Shown: positions 36,770 to 49,990, numbered from the stretch's first letter. The stretch: DNA of 64,000 nt from Syngnathus acus (GCF_901709675.1 NC_051088.1:16792193-16856192); one strand, 5' to 3'. Notes: generated by a model not told the origin, from the sequence alone. A program made the numbers and translations.

Positions 36770-39700
36770 ATGGCGGCTTCGCTTCGTAGTCCCCCCGCAA
36801 GCTGTAACAACAAATGGTACTACAACCGGCAAGAGATCGACAACAATCCGTCTCGGCGAGCCGGGCTTGACCCGGACAAGGAGCTGTCGTACAGGCAACA
36901 GGCGGCCAACCTGCTGCAGGACATGGGGCAGCGGCTCAACGTGTATCCTTTTTAGCCGCCGCGTTAGCCGCCTTCGCTCGTTAGCTAGCCAAGCTAGCAA
37001 GCGACTCGGTCGGGAGGATTTCTTACTTTCTTAATGCTTCTCGTGTGCATTCGTATGCTTGCATCGCGTCAGCTGATTTCTGTTTTCTCGCCGCGATTCG
37101 TCCCTCTGTTGTGGTTTAGGCTTAAGTAACGTGCCGTCTATTTTTGTTTTGCTGCTGCAAAGGCCTTGGGCCTTTACGTTAGCACGTTTTCGTTAGCTTT
37201 AGCTCGCGCAGGAATTTCACTTTGTTAGGAGCCCGTTGACTTCACGTTTGACTTCAGGAAGATTTGCCTTTTAGCACAATACTTGGTGCACCTTTTGGTC
37301 TGACGTTAAGTTGTTTTTACAAGTAATATAGAGTGAAGGAAATTTGTTTTGATTTGCAGCGCTTTAACCTAAGACTGTTTTCAATCAAGTCTTATGCGCG
37401 TACAGTTTCCAAAGTTACTTGATTTGCAAGAGACCAGGATCAACAGACAGATTATTTTAGAATGATTACAATGATATGTATAATTTTCTGGTGATAAATA
37501 TTAAGAAAGGTGTTGCTCCTTTAAAACGTCTTAACGTAAAGATCCCAATTCATTTGGGGTCAAAGTTTGATGTGGGACCCTTTGTGTTGAATCAGAGTTT
37601 CAGTAAATTTCGCACAGGTATGAAATTGATAGAATTCCGGAAATTGGCCATTGGTGATTGATGTTGATTTACTGAATCTAAAAATATTTTCCGATCAGAA
37701 CAGAAAAATATATAATACAAATTGTATGGATTTGACAACTGGCCTTACTCACCCAGAGGTTTTTGAGGGGCATTTGTCCGACTCTGTCAGTAGTAGTGGT
37801 GGGAAAAGATCACAAACGTGTCTCCACTCAAAATTGCATGATCAAGAGTCGCCTATTAGCTGTCCATTACTCGTCGCAAAAATAATAAAGAAAACAAGAT
37901 GGGAGACAATGCTTTTTAAATAACTTGTGGGTCAATGTTTATGCTACTTACCTTAACAAGCACATATTAGGTCCCAGCTTACAATTAATACAGCCATCGT
38001 GTACATGCATCGCTTCTACATGGTCCAGTCATTCACCAGATTTCACAGAAATGTGAGTATGCTACTTGTGTGATTCATAGCACGTTTTCCTGCCGTCAGA
38101 TTTCACTTTCTGAATATTGAAATCATTGGGGCTCTTTTTTGTCTCAGGTTATTTCTCCTGCTGCTCTTTTCCTGGCCGCCAAGGTTGAGGAGCAGCCCCG
38201 AAAGCTGGAACACGTTATCAAGGTGGCCCATGCCTGTCTCAATCCACAGGACCCTTCACCAGATGTACGCAGTGATGTAAGTTTGAGATCGTTCAAAGTC
38301 TCCCCTTTGTGCCCCGCGCACTCCTGTATTTACCCAACAGGGTACGGCCGTGTCCTCCGGCCTGCGTCAAATAGACCTCTGCAAAGGTTTTGCGTTGTCC
38401 TAAGCAGCACATGTCAAAACCCTTAACTTGCGGTCATCCAACGTTTCTAAAAGATGGATGGAGGAAAGTCAGCTCCTGAAGATCGCCTCCAGAAAACGTT
38501 GAGATAATTTGACGTGACTAAAAGCAAACTGCATGACCGGCTGATCTTGTGTATGGACGGATAGCGGCCTCGCAGTGAGTAATGTGCCTGTCCTCTCAAC
38601 CTCAGGCCTACCTGCAACAAGCCCAAGACCTGGTCATTCTTGAGAGCATAATACTCCAGACCTTGGGTAAGTTGGGAAGGAAAGCCCGGCTCCCTTGAAT
38701 TGTCCGTCCCTCCCTGTCATTCTCAAGAAGTAACCTGTTTTGACCTTTGTCCAACAGAAAGGTCATACGCCGTTGGCGACACTACAAAGTCACGTTCATG
38801 CCTCATCAAGCCACTGAACTAGCCAAATCCTTGCAGTCTCATATTTTCTCTTTTTATTTTTTCTTTATTCATTTGAAGCCATCTGTTTGAGGAGGAGTCC
38901 GCGTCATCGGGCATGCTGTTCTCAATAAACTCCGTTTTTTCCATTTAGGACAGAATGTTAGTGGAAGACGCCATGCAAATCACAATTAACTCTTTTTTGG
39001 GCAAACGCAGGATTCGTTTTTTTGTGCCGTTGAATTGGAGTGCGCCTTATCCGTGATTGGCGGCTGCAGTTGACTCATTCCTTTTTTCTGTTTTGTCCTC
39101 TGTTCTTGCAGCATTCGAAATCACCATTGACCATCCGCACACACATGTTGTCAAGTGCACCCAGCTTGTCCGAGGTGAGCATCGAATGGCCCTTTTGATA
39201 TGTTTTTGGGATGAGGCGGAGGGCACGCATACATGCTTTTGTGTTGTTCAACAGACTCAGATGTTAAGTATGCTTTTCTGGTGTGTTGTTGTTTCAGCGA
39301 GCAAGGATCTGGCGCAAACATCTTACTTCATGGCCACCAACAGGTATATTCCTCGTTCGTGTGTTGCAGGTGTTTTGAAAGAAAAATCCATTCAACGCAG
39401 TATACTGAATTTGTGAATATTTTTTTTCTCCTCCCCCACCCTTTCTTTCTCCCTTTGCTATTGTCTTGCTCTCGTGGGTTTACGCTGCCACACAGTCTCC
39501 ACTTGACCACCTTCTGTCTGCAATACAGTCCGCCTGTTGTGGCTTGCGTGTGCATCCATCTAGCCTGCAAGTGGTCCAACTGGGAGATTCCCGTGTCTAC
39601 GGATGGCAAGCATTGGTGGGAATATGTTGACCCCACAGTAACCCTCAAACTACTAGATGGTATGTGCACCAAAGCTTCTTGTAGACTAGCACAAGGGTTT

Positions 39701-41661
39701 GAAGCAAGTCACAAATAGGTTTCTACAAAAAATCTGGTCAATATCTGATTATTTCTCAACTTTGACCTCTGCCACTTGGTGAAGACTCTTCTCATTTGAC
39801 CAATGAATTTCATTTGGAAATATCCAGTAATGGCCTTTGACACGGCTTCACTTGCCCTAAAAAATTCACTTAAGATTGTGGCTCAGTTGGTTACACGGGT
39901 CGTCCAGTGACCAAAACGTCGGCAGTTGGAATCCCGACTCTGTATTTCAATGTACCGAAATGTGGGAATACTATAGACCAATGTGTGGCTTTTAATTGTA
40001 TCCAGCTGACTGTTTCCCCCCATTTCTTTGTTCAGAGCTCACGCACGAATTCCTGCAGATTCTGGAGAAAACGCCCAGCAGATTGAAGCGGATTCGCAAC
40101 TGGAAGGTACATCACCATCATTCCGTTTTCTGGTCCTGTTTTCTGCCTGGTGCCGTTTCTTTTATCCCTCTCTCTTTTTCTTTTTTTTTAAAGTCACATG
40201 GAAATTTTTGTCTTGGACTAGGTTCTATAAGAGTGATGGCTCACAATCTTTACGTGTGGTGCGCTGTTTTGACTTTGCTGCTTCCCCATGTGTGGTTTCT
40301 AACAAACATTCTCTTCAAATGGGAAAAAAAAAAACAATCTTTGTGTTGATTGAACCAGGCCTTAATGTGTGTAAATCTCTGGTTTATTCCCATGAGCTTT
40401 TATACATTTCCACGGAAGGTTTACAGCTAATTGTGCAACCCTACTTAGCAGCCTGTCTGTTATTTCTTCTCAGGCAGGAGGTCAGACGCCAAAGGCCAAG
40501 CCAAAGGTCCAAGAGGAGGGAGACCAGAGGGACACTATGATGAGCATGATCTCCATGGCCTCGTCTGAAAGCACTGTGGCGGGCCTGATGAGCCTCTCGG
40601 CACCGGCATCGGACAAAGACAGGGGGACGCCTGGCAGCGCGGCCACCTGGAGTGGAAAAAGTCAAGGGGGTGCCGAGCAGTCCAATCACGAGGTCCACAC
40701 CCCCGCCAAGGTGTCATTAAGCGAGTACCGCGCCAAGAACGCCGACGTCCTGGCCGCGCAGAAAAGGAAGTTGGAGAACATGGAGGCCAGCGTGAAACGG
40801 GACTATGCCAACGCTGCCCAGGTTCTCATTGGTCAGCAGCAAAGGAAGGAGAAGCAGCAGCAATCGGGCTCATCTTCCTCAAACCTGGCCAACTCATCAC
40901 CAATTATTCTGAAGATCCCCCTGGAGAAGGAGAGACACGATCGAAGCTCTTTGAAAATGAGGTTCCCCGCGGCGGGCGGGGGTGGCGCCAGGGGGCCGGA
41001 GCAGGACATCAAAGTACGCATTCGCGTGCCCGAAAAGCAAAGGGGGAGCTCAGCCGAGGAAGGCAAGAGCAGGGACAAGCACAGGGGGGAGCGCTCCAAC
41101 CACCACCACCATCACCACCACCATCACCCTTCCTCCAGTGGCGCCTCCCTTTCCTCTTCCCACAAGCACTCGTCCACTACCAGCGGCGCAGCAGGAAGTG
41201 GCAAGAAAGCCCCCAGTGACTCGTCTCGAACTAGCTCGTCGTCGCGCAAGAGGACGTATCCGCAGGAACCTTTGGCGGGATCCCATTCCGCTTCCAAAGT
41301 CAGCAAGCTTTCTCGCAATCCCTACCAGCTGCCGTCCCTGTCTTCCTCATCTGACATCCTCCCCGCGCTGAGCCTCCCGCACCACCCCCCGGGGAGCTAC
41401 TCGCACCCCAAAGGCGAAAAGACTGACACCAACGGGCACGGTGCAACGGGTGGCGCCCAGTCCAATGAGTACCAGGACACTTTTGAAATGTTGAACTCTC
41501 TTCTGAGTGCGCAGGGGGTGCAGCCCTCACAGCCGTCCATGTTTGACTACAGATCTCAATACGAGGACTACAAGTACTCCGGCGGGTCCCGGGGGAGCAA
41601 CAGCAGACCCCCACCCCTGCCTTCAGATCCCCCGCCCCCACTTCCACCCTTACCCAAATGA
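36770..41661 (+). CDS. ccnt1: Cyclin T1, regulatory subunit of P-TEFb
   Basis: Partner of CDK9. The complex phosphorylates the RNA polymerase II C-terminal domain and pausing factors to release paused polymerase. Nine coding exons: 36770-36942, 37971-38052, 38148-38276, 38606-38666, 39112-39174, 39298-39343, 39496-39659, 40036-40106, 40474-41661, joining in phase to 658 residues (human 726). The two cyclin boxes fill about residues 20-260, with family-identical blocks such as [35 protein letters not shown] and [20 protein letters not shown]. The large last exon encodes a coiled-coil/AKVSL-EYRAK segment, a ten-histidine run near residue 473, Ser-rich stretches, the [17 protein letters not shown] motif and a polyproline end PPLPPLPK, as in CCNT1 rather than CCNT2. 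Intron 1 (36943-37970) has U12-type splice signals. The intron 39660-40035 contains a SINE head. The neighbour kansl2 is also adjacent to CCNT1 in human. Confidence 0.96.
39870..39965 (+). mobile_element. tRNA-derived SINE fragment
   Basis: Contains TGGCTCAGTTGGTTA (tRNA A-box-like) and, 30-40 bases on, GGCAGTTGGAATCCCGACTC (degenerate B-box), followed by unrelated sequence. This is the layout of a tRNA-derived SINE head. It is not a functional tRNA: the arms do not pair properly. It lies in a ccnt1 intron. Confidence 0.5.
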
Positions 41662-43082
41662 CTTTCTGCTGTCTTTTATGCTTGTTTTTTACAAGTCAAT
41701 ATATTAGGAGCCTCACTCACAATCATCATATGTGACAGAAGACTTTTGGAATGTTTTATTTCTTACTGACTTTTACAAAAAAAGGCTTGAAAAGCTTTGA
41801 CATGTCCCCAGGAAGGTGTAGCTATTGTTTTGGCTGCAATTGTTCATGTTCCCCCATCGGGTTCTAGAGGAAATTAAAGATATTAGATTAGATCTCCAAA
41901 TGCCCACCAGGTTGTTTTACAGTTTTTGATTAGTGTTATTTATTGCTTGATATTTTTTCCCTTCAAATGCTACTCATTTTTAATCTTCCTCCTGATCAAC
42001 AATGAATACTGTATCAGTCTATCTCCAAAGCAGCCCTAGCCCAAAAAGATGGGTTTGGTGGTCTTCATTTTATTTGCTACATTTGATAAATGTATGCACA
42101 GATTTTAAAATGTTTAAAACCGTACATGAAATATTTTTACATTTTGTTAAAAAAAAGGTGTAAATTATATCAGTCTTTTTATTGTATGAGCGTTGCAGTC
42201 ATTGTTTTAAATGGTTGTAAAAAATGATTTTAAGCATACTTATTGACAGAGATGCAGAGAGAAGAAATGTTTAGGGTCTAATAATTCTTAAATGCATTGT
42301 GCTGATATTGGCACACAGATGCAAACGATTTTGAATTGTTTTTCCTCTGTATTTTTCTCGTCGTGTTTAGATTTACAATGATGGTGACCATATCAATTTA
42401 TTGATTAACCGACTGTTGTTGGCTGTCTCTAATATAGGCATTCCTTTTTTTGGGAGTGTTTTTTTTTTTTTTTATTGAAGCAGAAGTCCAGTGAATCCCT
42501 GTGAGCTGATGATGGGGTGGTCATCTTCTAGTTGATGTCTTGTGCTATTTGCATTGTACATTCAACTAACCTGTTCAGCTCCAAGGTATGTTTATCTATC
42601 AAGAATGATCCTGTTTTCCTGTGAAGAGAAAGAGATGGATGTTTAATCATCTGGATGTCTGCTCCATACTAGGATTAGTCCCATTTATTGTGTGACAAAA
42701 ATTGACCTCTGTTAACTTTCATTTGTTTTAGTTTGTGCATATGCTTCATGGTTTGACAGGTGAACAAGCATGTGTTTTAATCACATTTATTTTGTAATTC
42801 TTTGAAGAGAGAAAATGCACTGAAATGTTGCACTGCACTTGCGGTTGCAAGTGCGAAATTAACATCAAATAATGGGGTCAACAAAAAATAAAAAATAAAT
42901 CTTACAACTGCCATGCAACACAGCAATGCAAATCAGTATTTACCAGAGCTTTTCCTGCATCTTGGGATATTGTAATATACACAGGACTGGTCATGAATAA
43001 TGTTAGTGGGAATTCTTCCAGGTATCCTGTTGTATGTGAACACTTGTTTTTACATGGTGTTTTTTTTTTTCATTTTAAAGTC
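41662..43082 (+). other. ccnt1 3' UTR
   Basis: About 1.4 kb without open frames, AT-rich, between the cyclin T1 stop codon and a strong AATAAA. Long T-runs are present. The long UTR fits cyclin T1 in other vertebrates. Repeated TGTAAA and TTTTTAAT elements could be regulatory but none is specific enough to call. Confidence 0.6.
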
Positions 43083-43088
43083 AATAAA
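43083..43088 (+). terminator. ccnt1 polyadenylation signal
   Basis: AATAAA in TCAATAAATACTTT, about 1.4 kb after the stop codon and about 150 bases before the kansl2 promoter region. T-rich sequence follows. Confidence 0.6.
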
Positions 43089-43199
43089 TACTTTAAGGGA
43101 ATTCCTTTTCATTTTTTTTCGCAATTTTAATTACAAAAACATACAAACCGTTTGCCATTTTTATTAGAACAAGTGAGGTAAACGTAATGAGACACTTGG

Positions 43200-43312
43200 A
43201 CCAATCGGAGTTCGTGGGAGGCGGGCTCTAGTCAACTGTGTTGCCGTTGGAAAAGTGCGGCTTGCCTTCATTGTGCTTCAGCTGCCTGGTACAACAGATC
43301 GTCAGAGCAGAG
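43200..43312 (+). promoter_or_regulatory. kansl2 promoter and untranslated first exon
   Basis: A short GC-richer stretch ends at a donor (GCAGAG followed by GTACGTGACG) at 43312. The kansl2 start codon lies seven bases into an exon that begins after an acceptor (TTTGCAG) at 44553, so an upstream untranslated exon is required and this is the best candidate. The intron 43313-44553 holds a poly-A run and AT-rich sequence and nothing else that I recognise. The exon's 5' limit is not visible. Confidence 0.5.
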
Positions 43313-44560
43313 GTACGTGACGTACTTATTCGCTTTAAATAAACAGATAAACTCGTTTTACTGTCATGGATACACTTATCGCCTTTCATAAGATGTTACT
43401 GAGATTCACAGGCATAGCAGAGCGCAAAATGTTGGCTGCAAGGTGAAGATAACAAGCTTTAGCTTAGCTACGATTAGCAACTCCCAGACAAAGATGGCGC
43501 TGCCGCCCGAGAGTGACGCAGTGTTTAAAAAAAAAAAAAAACTTTATTTACAAGTTGCTCACGTACAGTAAATTCAAAACAAGTGTAAAAAATGCAGTAT
43601 ATCTAGAATAGAATTTAGTTCAAACATTAATTGACAAGGGACAAACAAGCGAGGGTACAAGTATCGATTTTGAAGAATTTTAATGAAAATGGTTTGACGC
43701 ATTAAGCGTGACGTAGATCATAAAGGCGGCCCGAAACGCGGCGTGCTTGGTCGGACCTAATGGGAGAAACCACTGAGCAAAACACACCAATTTTCGTCTC
43801 AATTAATTTTCTTGTTTAGTATTCGCGAGTCTTCAACGCCTTCCTACGTTTGTTGGCATAATCTGAAGACGTTTTGTTCAGTTCAGTGTGGAAAGACACC
43901 TGCCGTTCTACTGTATGTAAAACCGACACGCTAAACTTATTGCGAACTTCTGCATAGGTGCCGTTGCAATATAAAGTTCACGTATAGGGCGGCCAATTAA
44001 GTGATTACCCAACCCTTGATGGGGAATTGCATTGGTACATCAGAAACGTCATTGTATTCCAAACAATGTAACTTGAGGTCGTACTTTGTGAGTGGTCACT
44101 GACCGCGAGTCCCCCGACAAACGTGATCACAGCGGAGGCAGGGTTTTAGTGCACCTGCAGTCTTACTTCCGGGTTGGATAAATAGCCACCAAAGTAACTC
44201 CTATTTCAAAACAAACTAATCAGCGTTGTGCCAAAGCCAATATATAATCATATATATGCCTAGAGTTAATTGTGGAAAGCTTAAAATAGCCTACAGCCCC
44301 AATTTTATAGATAACATAATGCAGATATAACTTTTTTTTGTTTTTTTGGTAATTTATTGTTGCACCTCTACTATCAACACAATTTCTATCCTGTACATTC
44401 CTTGCCAGCATGTGATTAACTGGATACAAGATAACAGACAACAATGCTTTAAATGACCATGGGTTTGAAAGGTGTTTTGGAAATTAAATGTATGGATTTG
44501 TTTTTGCTCCTTTTGATCTTGTCCATCCTAAGATGTTATGAAACTGTTTGCAGCATAGCG

Positions 44561-47500
44561 ATGAACAGGATTCGAATCCACGTCTTGCCGAGCAGCCGCA
44601 ACCGGCTGACACAGCAGCCGACGCGTCCGCAGGAGGCTCAGACTTGTGCCTTCTTGCAGCGGCCGTGCTCGCAGCCCCGCCTGGATGGCTTGGAGTTCTG
44701 CATTAAACACATTCTAGAGGACAAAAGCGCCCCCTACAAGCAATGCAATTACGTGTCCGCTAAGAATGGCAAACGCTGCCCCAATGCTGCGCCCAAGGTC
44801 GAAAGGAAAGACGGGTAAGTGGAACAGAAAAAGTGACTTTTATAGACTTATAGAAGCATAAGTAACCAAATGTATTGTTTAAAAATGGCACTAATAAATA
44901 GAGTACACATTCGAAGTTGTTTAAGTCATAGGCCGTGTTGAGCAAATTACTTACAAAATGTAGTCACCTTTCCAAAAAATGTTACTAGGGAAAGTAATTA
45001 TTGCATTACTTTTTCAAAAATATTCAATTATGTAAAAAAATTCTGCATTACTAAATGTGATCTAACCGCAGCTTTTTCACTTTTTTTTTTTAGTGTGACA
45101 TTCTGTGCCGAGCATGCCCGCAGGAACGCCATGGCCCTTCGTGCTCAGATGAAAAAGGCGTCGTCCGGTCCGTCACCAGAGATGCTGTTGTCCCAGCTGA
45201 GCGGATACAGCCGTGCCGAGACGCGTGGCCTCGATAGAGGTCACTCCGAAGCCAGTCGTATTCTCGGTAAACGCTTTTGTATCCCATGTGGTGACAAGTT
45301 TTGCCACGTTTTGTTTCTACATTTCAGAACATAATTATTGTTCTCCTTTATTTTATTTTTTTTGTCCATACTATTATATTGCGTTTGTGATGGCAAGATG
45401 TCATGTGTTTTGACCAGATGAGGACAGTCCAATGAGCGAGGAGGAGCAGAGTCCGTTGGCACTGGACCAGACGTGGAGAGGCGACCCCGAAAGTGAAGCA
45501 GACAGCATTGATAGTGACCATGAAGATCCTCTCAAGTAAGAGTTTTGAGCCCACCCGTGTTTTTTTCCTCTGTCCTGAATAGGACGGTCTTAGAAGCTAA
45601 TGTTGCCTAGCGGCACATTTTTTTACGAGTGAATCTTTTGAGGAGGTGAATGTTTCTTATGCTGCTAAAATTAGTGACGCACATTGAACAAAATGTGTAA
45701 AATGAAACCCTTGCTATTTCCATTGGGGGAGGCTAGCCCAAACCCTGACCCATGAAATGACTGCTGACCAAAATGTTTAGAATTGCCCATGTTTGAACTG
45801 GTAATGTACCCCAAAACACTTGATTATGATGCTTAATATTTTAGAACATTATGCTTAAAGGGACCTTGAGGGTTTGATTTTGGGGAAAAAATGCATCACA
45901 CTTGCAAGGATGCTTATTTGCCTCACTAAATCTCAACCTGTAAAAATACCAATTACAACTTTCCTACTAGGCATTTTATTATGTTCACTTGACACAGTAA
46001 AATATAGGTACTCCCTTTTTTTAAATGCATACGGGAAAAGAACTCCATCTTCAGTTTGGTCATCACTGATTGTCCCATAGATTAATTTTCAAGAAGCTAA
46101 TAGCAATCCAGACCGTTTTCTGCATCACCTTGAGAAGTTTACCGACCTGCTTGTCGGACCTCTCCTGGACTTTTCTGTCATTATGCTGCTTGCTGTTAAG
46201 CTAGCCAGCCATCAATATTTTCATCAGTAAAAATAGTGAGGTTAGATACATTTGAATAGTTTTTTTTAAAAAAATTTTTTTATAATGAATCACTGTAATG
46301 CTTCCTTCTGGGCCATAGAAGTTTATACGCAGATGAAAATCCGCTTAATTTTTTGCATCGTTCATGACTCTAAGACTTCTGAAAAAGATTTTGGGAAGAT
46401 GATGTAACACCGGTGGTTGCTTTTGAGAAGTATTAAAAGCTTTTCGTTGGGCCGGGGGGGCTTGGCGTGTGCGCACATTGTGATGTAACGGCTGGCGCTC
46501 TGTGATGTATTCTGCGTGCATAGACATGCTGGCGTGTACACGGCAGAGGAGGTGGCGCTCTTCACTCGAGAGAAACTCATCAGGCTGCAGTCCCTCTACA
46601 TTGACCAATTCAAACGTCTCCAGCATCTGCTCAAGGAGAAAAAGCGCAGATATCTACACAACCGCAAAATCGAGCACGAAACCATCGGTAAATATTGAGT
46701 CTTCGCCCATCACCTAGACGGTCTCACAAGATGTCGCCGGCCCAACCGTGTGTTTGGTTTTCGACAACAGGAAGCAGTCTTTTGACGGGAGCCGAAGGCC
46801 TGTCCATGAAGGAGAGGGAGAACCTGAAAAAACTCAAGGCTCTTCGTCGTTACCGTCGTCGCTATGGCGTGGAAGCTCTGCTCCACCGCCAGCTGAGAGA
46901 GCGAAGACAGACGGTGACCGAGGGAGCTCCTCAGGTGCTCTCCACTGACTGAGACACATAGCAACACCTGCCAGGGCGATCTCATTTTTCTTTAGACAAT
47001 CACACCATGTGTTTTCATTAACTACTATGGACGGGGATTTTTCTGATAAGAGCACCAGGCGTGGTATTTTTCTTCAAGTTTTCGTCAAGCCTTGCCGTTG
47101 GCAAAAACAGTGGGCTTAGCGTCTTGTTGAAAAAGATTAGAGTCCATTTTTGCCTCCATTCTCCAAGCTTTATTGTCCCATTCTGAACTGGGAAAAAAAA
47201 CAACCAATTGACTGATGGCTGTTTCCCATTTTGTAGGCGCACACACGAGCAGTGCAGGAGAAATGCGTTTCCTTGGTGGATGGAAGTCGATGCTCGAATC
47301 CCTGCCTTCCTCTGACACGCCACTGTTTCTCCCGTATCCTCTCAAAAGTCTGGAAACTTTTGGCCCCATTGTGACCGGCTGCTTGCAGTAGCTTCTGGTG
47401 CTTGAATGGGAGCCCACATGAACTCCTTCCTGTGGTCCGTTGGTTTGCCCTCACTAAACAAAGGGATAACCAACTCAGTAGGAAGGAACAAAGTCTTTTT

Positions 47501-48767
47501 TTCTTGGTTTCCACATTCACATGTCATAAGACATTCGAGAAGTTCCATCACTTACCACACACAGTAAGACTCTTTTGCCATCACAATGACGACTAGAATT
47601 GAATCTTCTGCCAGCTAGAGGAAGAATATTTCTTCAGCAATGATTTTACCCAAATAACGAGTCACTCAAATGCTGGGTCTGGTTGAAATGGCCACGTCAT
47701 CTTTTCAACATGGTTCCTGAAAACATTCATTCAAATCTCTTTGTAGTGATAAGGGTGTCAAGAATGAGTATTTGGGAATGCCGTCACTGCTTTTGCAATC
47801 ATTTGTGACTGCCTAATTTCAGAGATTCTGGAATTGGAATCTTGGGTGGGGCGGTTAACGTTTTTGTGTGATTTTGGCCAAGAAAAAAAAAATCTGGTTT
47901 AGATAAAACCCCTCCAAATTCAAGAAAAACAGTGCACCGGTCAACATATCATTCATCATTGAGCTCTTTCTGCTTCTGTTTGCCATTCATATTTGGGGGT
48001 CTTTTACCACCTGTGATCAAATGGTTTGTGGAATCACAAAGTGGCTGTCAGGCTCTTGGCACGATTCCTTTCTGGTCAACCGTTCAGCTAATCCTTGACG
48101 ATGTCACACTCAGACATTTTCCAGGACAGCAACCAGGTTCTTTTCAAAAGTTGTCCGGGCACCAAGGACATCCCGTGTGAGCGTACGGTGCACATGGGCC
48201 AGTCGGACGATCCCCGTTGCCATCTTCACCTCCCCCTCCCGCCACCCATGTACAGGCCAGAGTGGGAGCCCCCCCAGCAGGAGCATCCCAGCCCCGTTGC
48301 CAGAGAACTGTACCTGAGCGCCGCTGAGCTTCGGCCCACCGAGAGCCTTCCTCTGGAGTTCAGCGATGTGCGTGGAACGGCGTCCTCGAGGGGACAAGGA
48401 GGAATACTTGTTGCCATCTTCTGCGTTTAATGGGCCCATCCGCCTCTTCTGCAGGACCTGGACGTGGAAGGAGACGGGACGCAGGGGCCGCCGTCCCCCC
48501 TGCAGTTCGACACTGCGTTGGCCCTGGAGGACCAGACCATTCGAGCCATTGCCGAGGCACCGATGGATCTCCTAACCGCGGACGACCCGGATCAGGTAGA
48601 TCTGGACCCGTCGGGACAGGACGACAACGACATTGCGGATGAGCAGGTTTGTTTCGGTCGCTCGCTTCGGCTCGGTTCCGAGCCTTTTCGTCTCAAATGA
48701 CCCGGCCCTGTTTTTCCTGCAGGTGGCATCCGAGGCGTTGCAAGCCAAAGAAGACGCGCCCAGATGA
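44561..48767 (+). CDS. kansl2: KANSL2, KAT8 regulatory NSL complex subunit 2
   Basis: Subunit of the NSL complex, which carries the histone H4 acetyltransferase KAT8/MOF in the nucleus. Nine coding exons: 44561-44814, 45094-45266, 45418-45535, 46524-46687, 46771-46934, 47237-47333, 48114-48367, 48455-48646, 48723-48767, joining in phase to 486 residues (human 492). The start [10 protein letters not shown] is identical to the human N-terminus. Two Cys/His zinc-finger-like C3HC3H modules are visible: one begins at Cys29 ([16 protein letters not shown]), the other near Cys301 ([16 protein letters not shown]). Between them is a conserved block [12 protein letters not shown] with a basic helix [17 protein letters not shown]. 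The acidic tail ([13 protein letters not shown] onward) diverges at the very end. The intron 47334-48113 is U12-type. The largest intron, 45536-46523, holds no recognisable element. Confidence 0.96.
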
Positions 48768-48858
48768 TTCTTTGTTTTCCAATCTGCAAAGACGGACGAA
48801 CAGACATTTGGAATATTTTCAACTGTTCACTGCTCCTTGATTGGTCCTGTTTACACGC

Positions 48859-48864
48859 ATTAAA
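48859..48864 (+). terminator. kansl2 polyadenylation signal
   Basis: ATTAAA, 92 bases after the stop codon and followed by TG-rich sequence (CCTGTTTGTC). A common variant signal; no closer AATAAA exists. Confidence 0.5.
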
Positions 48865-48869
48865 CTGCA

Positions 48870-49990
48870 CTCATCCTCATCCTGTTTGTCATTAATTGGG
48901 GTAGAGGATGTTTTTGATATTTACTGGCCACAGGAATAAAGCCAAAAACTGCCAGTAATTGGCACAAATTGTTTAGAATTATTAATTTAAGCAGTAAATA
49001 TACAACAATCTGATTGAAATCCATTTTAACATTCCAAACGCATCTTGCAACATCAAATGCCTTACAGCAGTCTTCATTCATTTGTTTTAATGCACAATTG
49101 GCCAAGACTTTCTCATAATTTGGGCTAACAACCCAAACCGGGGCTGGAGAATTCTGTTCCTAGAGAGCTGCTCTCCTACCTGTTATAGAAGATGACCTCC
49201 TTCACACACATGGTTCAAATAATGAACAGTGGATTATAAAGGGTTTTGGAATTCGTGTCAGAGCATCCTGCATAGAGTTTCACATGTTCTCCCTGTGCGG
49301 CTTTTTTTTTTTTTTTTTTTGGCAGAACTGGCTGCCTCCACTTCCAAAAAAATCCCAAAACACCAGCTTCACTGAGGACTGTAAATTGTCCATGGAGAGT
49401 AGGGCTGTCATTATTGAGTATTTTTAGAAGCGATTATTCCATTGATGATTGAATAATCAAGGAAACGTGTTTTGCATTAACATTTATTGCAGTCATCTTT
49501 TTCTTGATGAAATTATTAAACAAAACCTTCTAAGCAATGATTCTGTAATTTTGTAAGATCGGTTGTCTAAATGATAGTCAAAATACATAATTGTAATAAT
49601 TACTATTTGTCGATTAATGATGAAACATTGATTGATTAATAATCAGTTGATTCATTGATGCTAATTTAATTGAATGTAAACCGCTAATATGCGGGCATGC
49701 ATTCCTATGATGACGTCTTTACATGAGAAAAACTGAACCTTATTGGTAGTTTGCTGAAAATAATTAAACATTATTTGTTGGCTCGATAGACAGTCATTTT
49801 TCCGAACAAAACAAATTTATTAGATTCAAATTAATCATTCGGCAGTGGTGTCGCAGTGCCAAACAAGTGCAAAATAATATTGGATACGTGGCAGAAGGAC
49901 ACGAAAGAGTTGATGAAAACTTGAAAAGGTTTTTGCACAAGTATGCTGGAGTTTCATTTGGCAGGCAAAAAACAGCGTGGGGAAAAAAAT
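48870..49990. other. Intergenic region after kansl2
   Basis: AT-rich with a poly-T run at about 49303-49320 and AT-rich diverged sequence around 49400-49680 (repeated ATTGATGATTGAATAATCAA-like pieces). No supported gene. Confidence 0.45.

Noticed and set aside
39870-39965. Possible tRNA gene
   Set aside because: A- and B-box-like motifs are present, but acceptor and anticodon arms cannot pair and the B-box is degenerate; it is a SINE head.
40982-41371. 129-codon plus-strand frame and the minus-strand frames overlapping the last ccnt1 exon
   Set aside because: They are alternative frames of GC-rich, Ser/His-coding sequence in cyclin T1, whose own frame matches the family throughout.
45536-46523. 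Intronic snoRNA in kansl2 (human KANSL2 introns host H/ACA snoRNAs)
   Set aside because: I looked for an H-box/ACA-box arrangement in this and the other kansl2 introns and could not identify a convincing two-hairpin structure by eye; a covariance-model search would decide.
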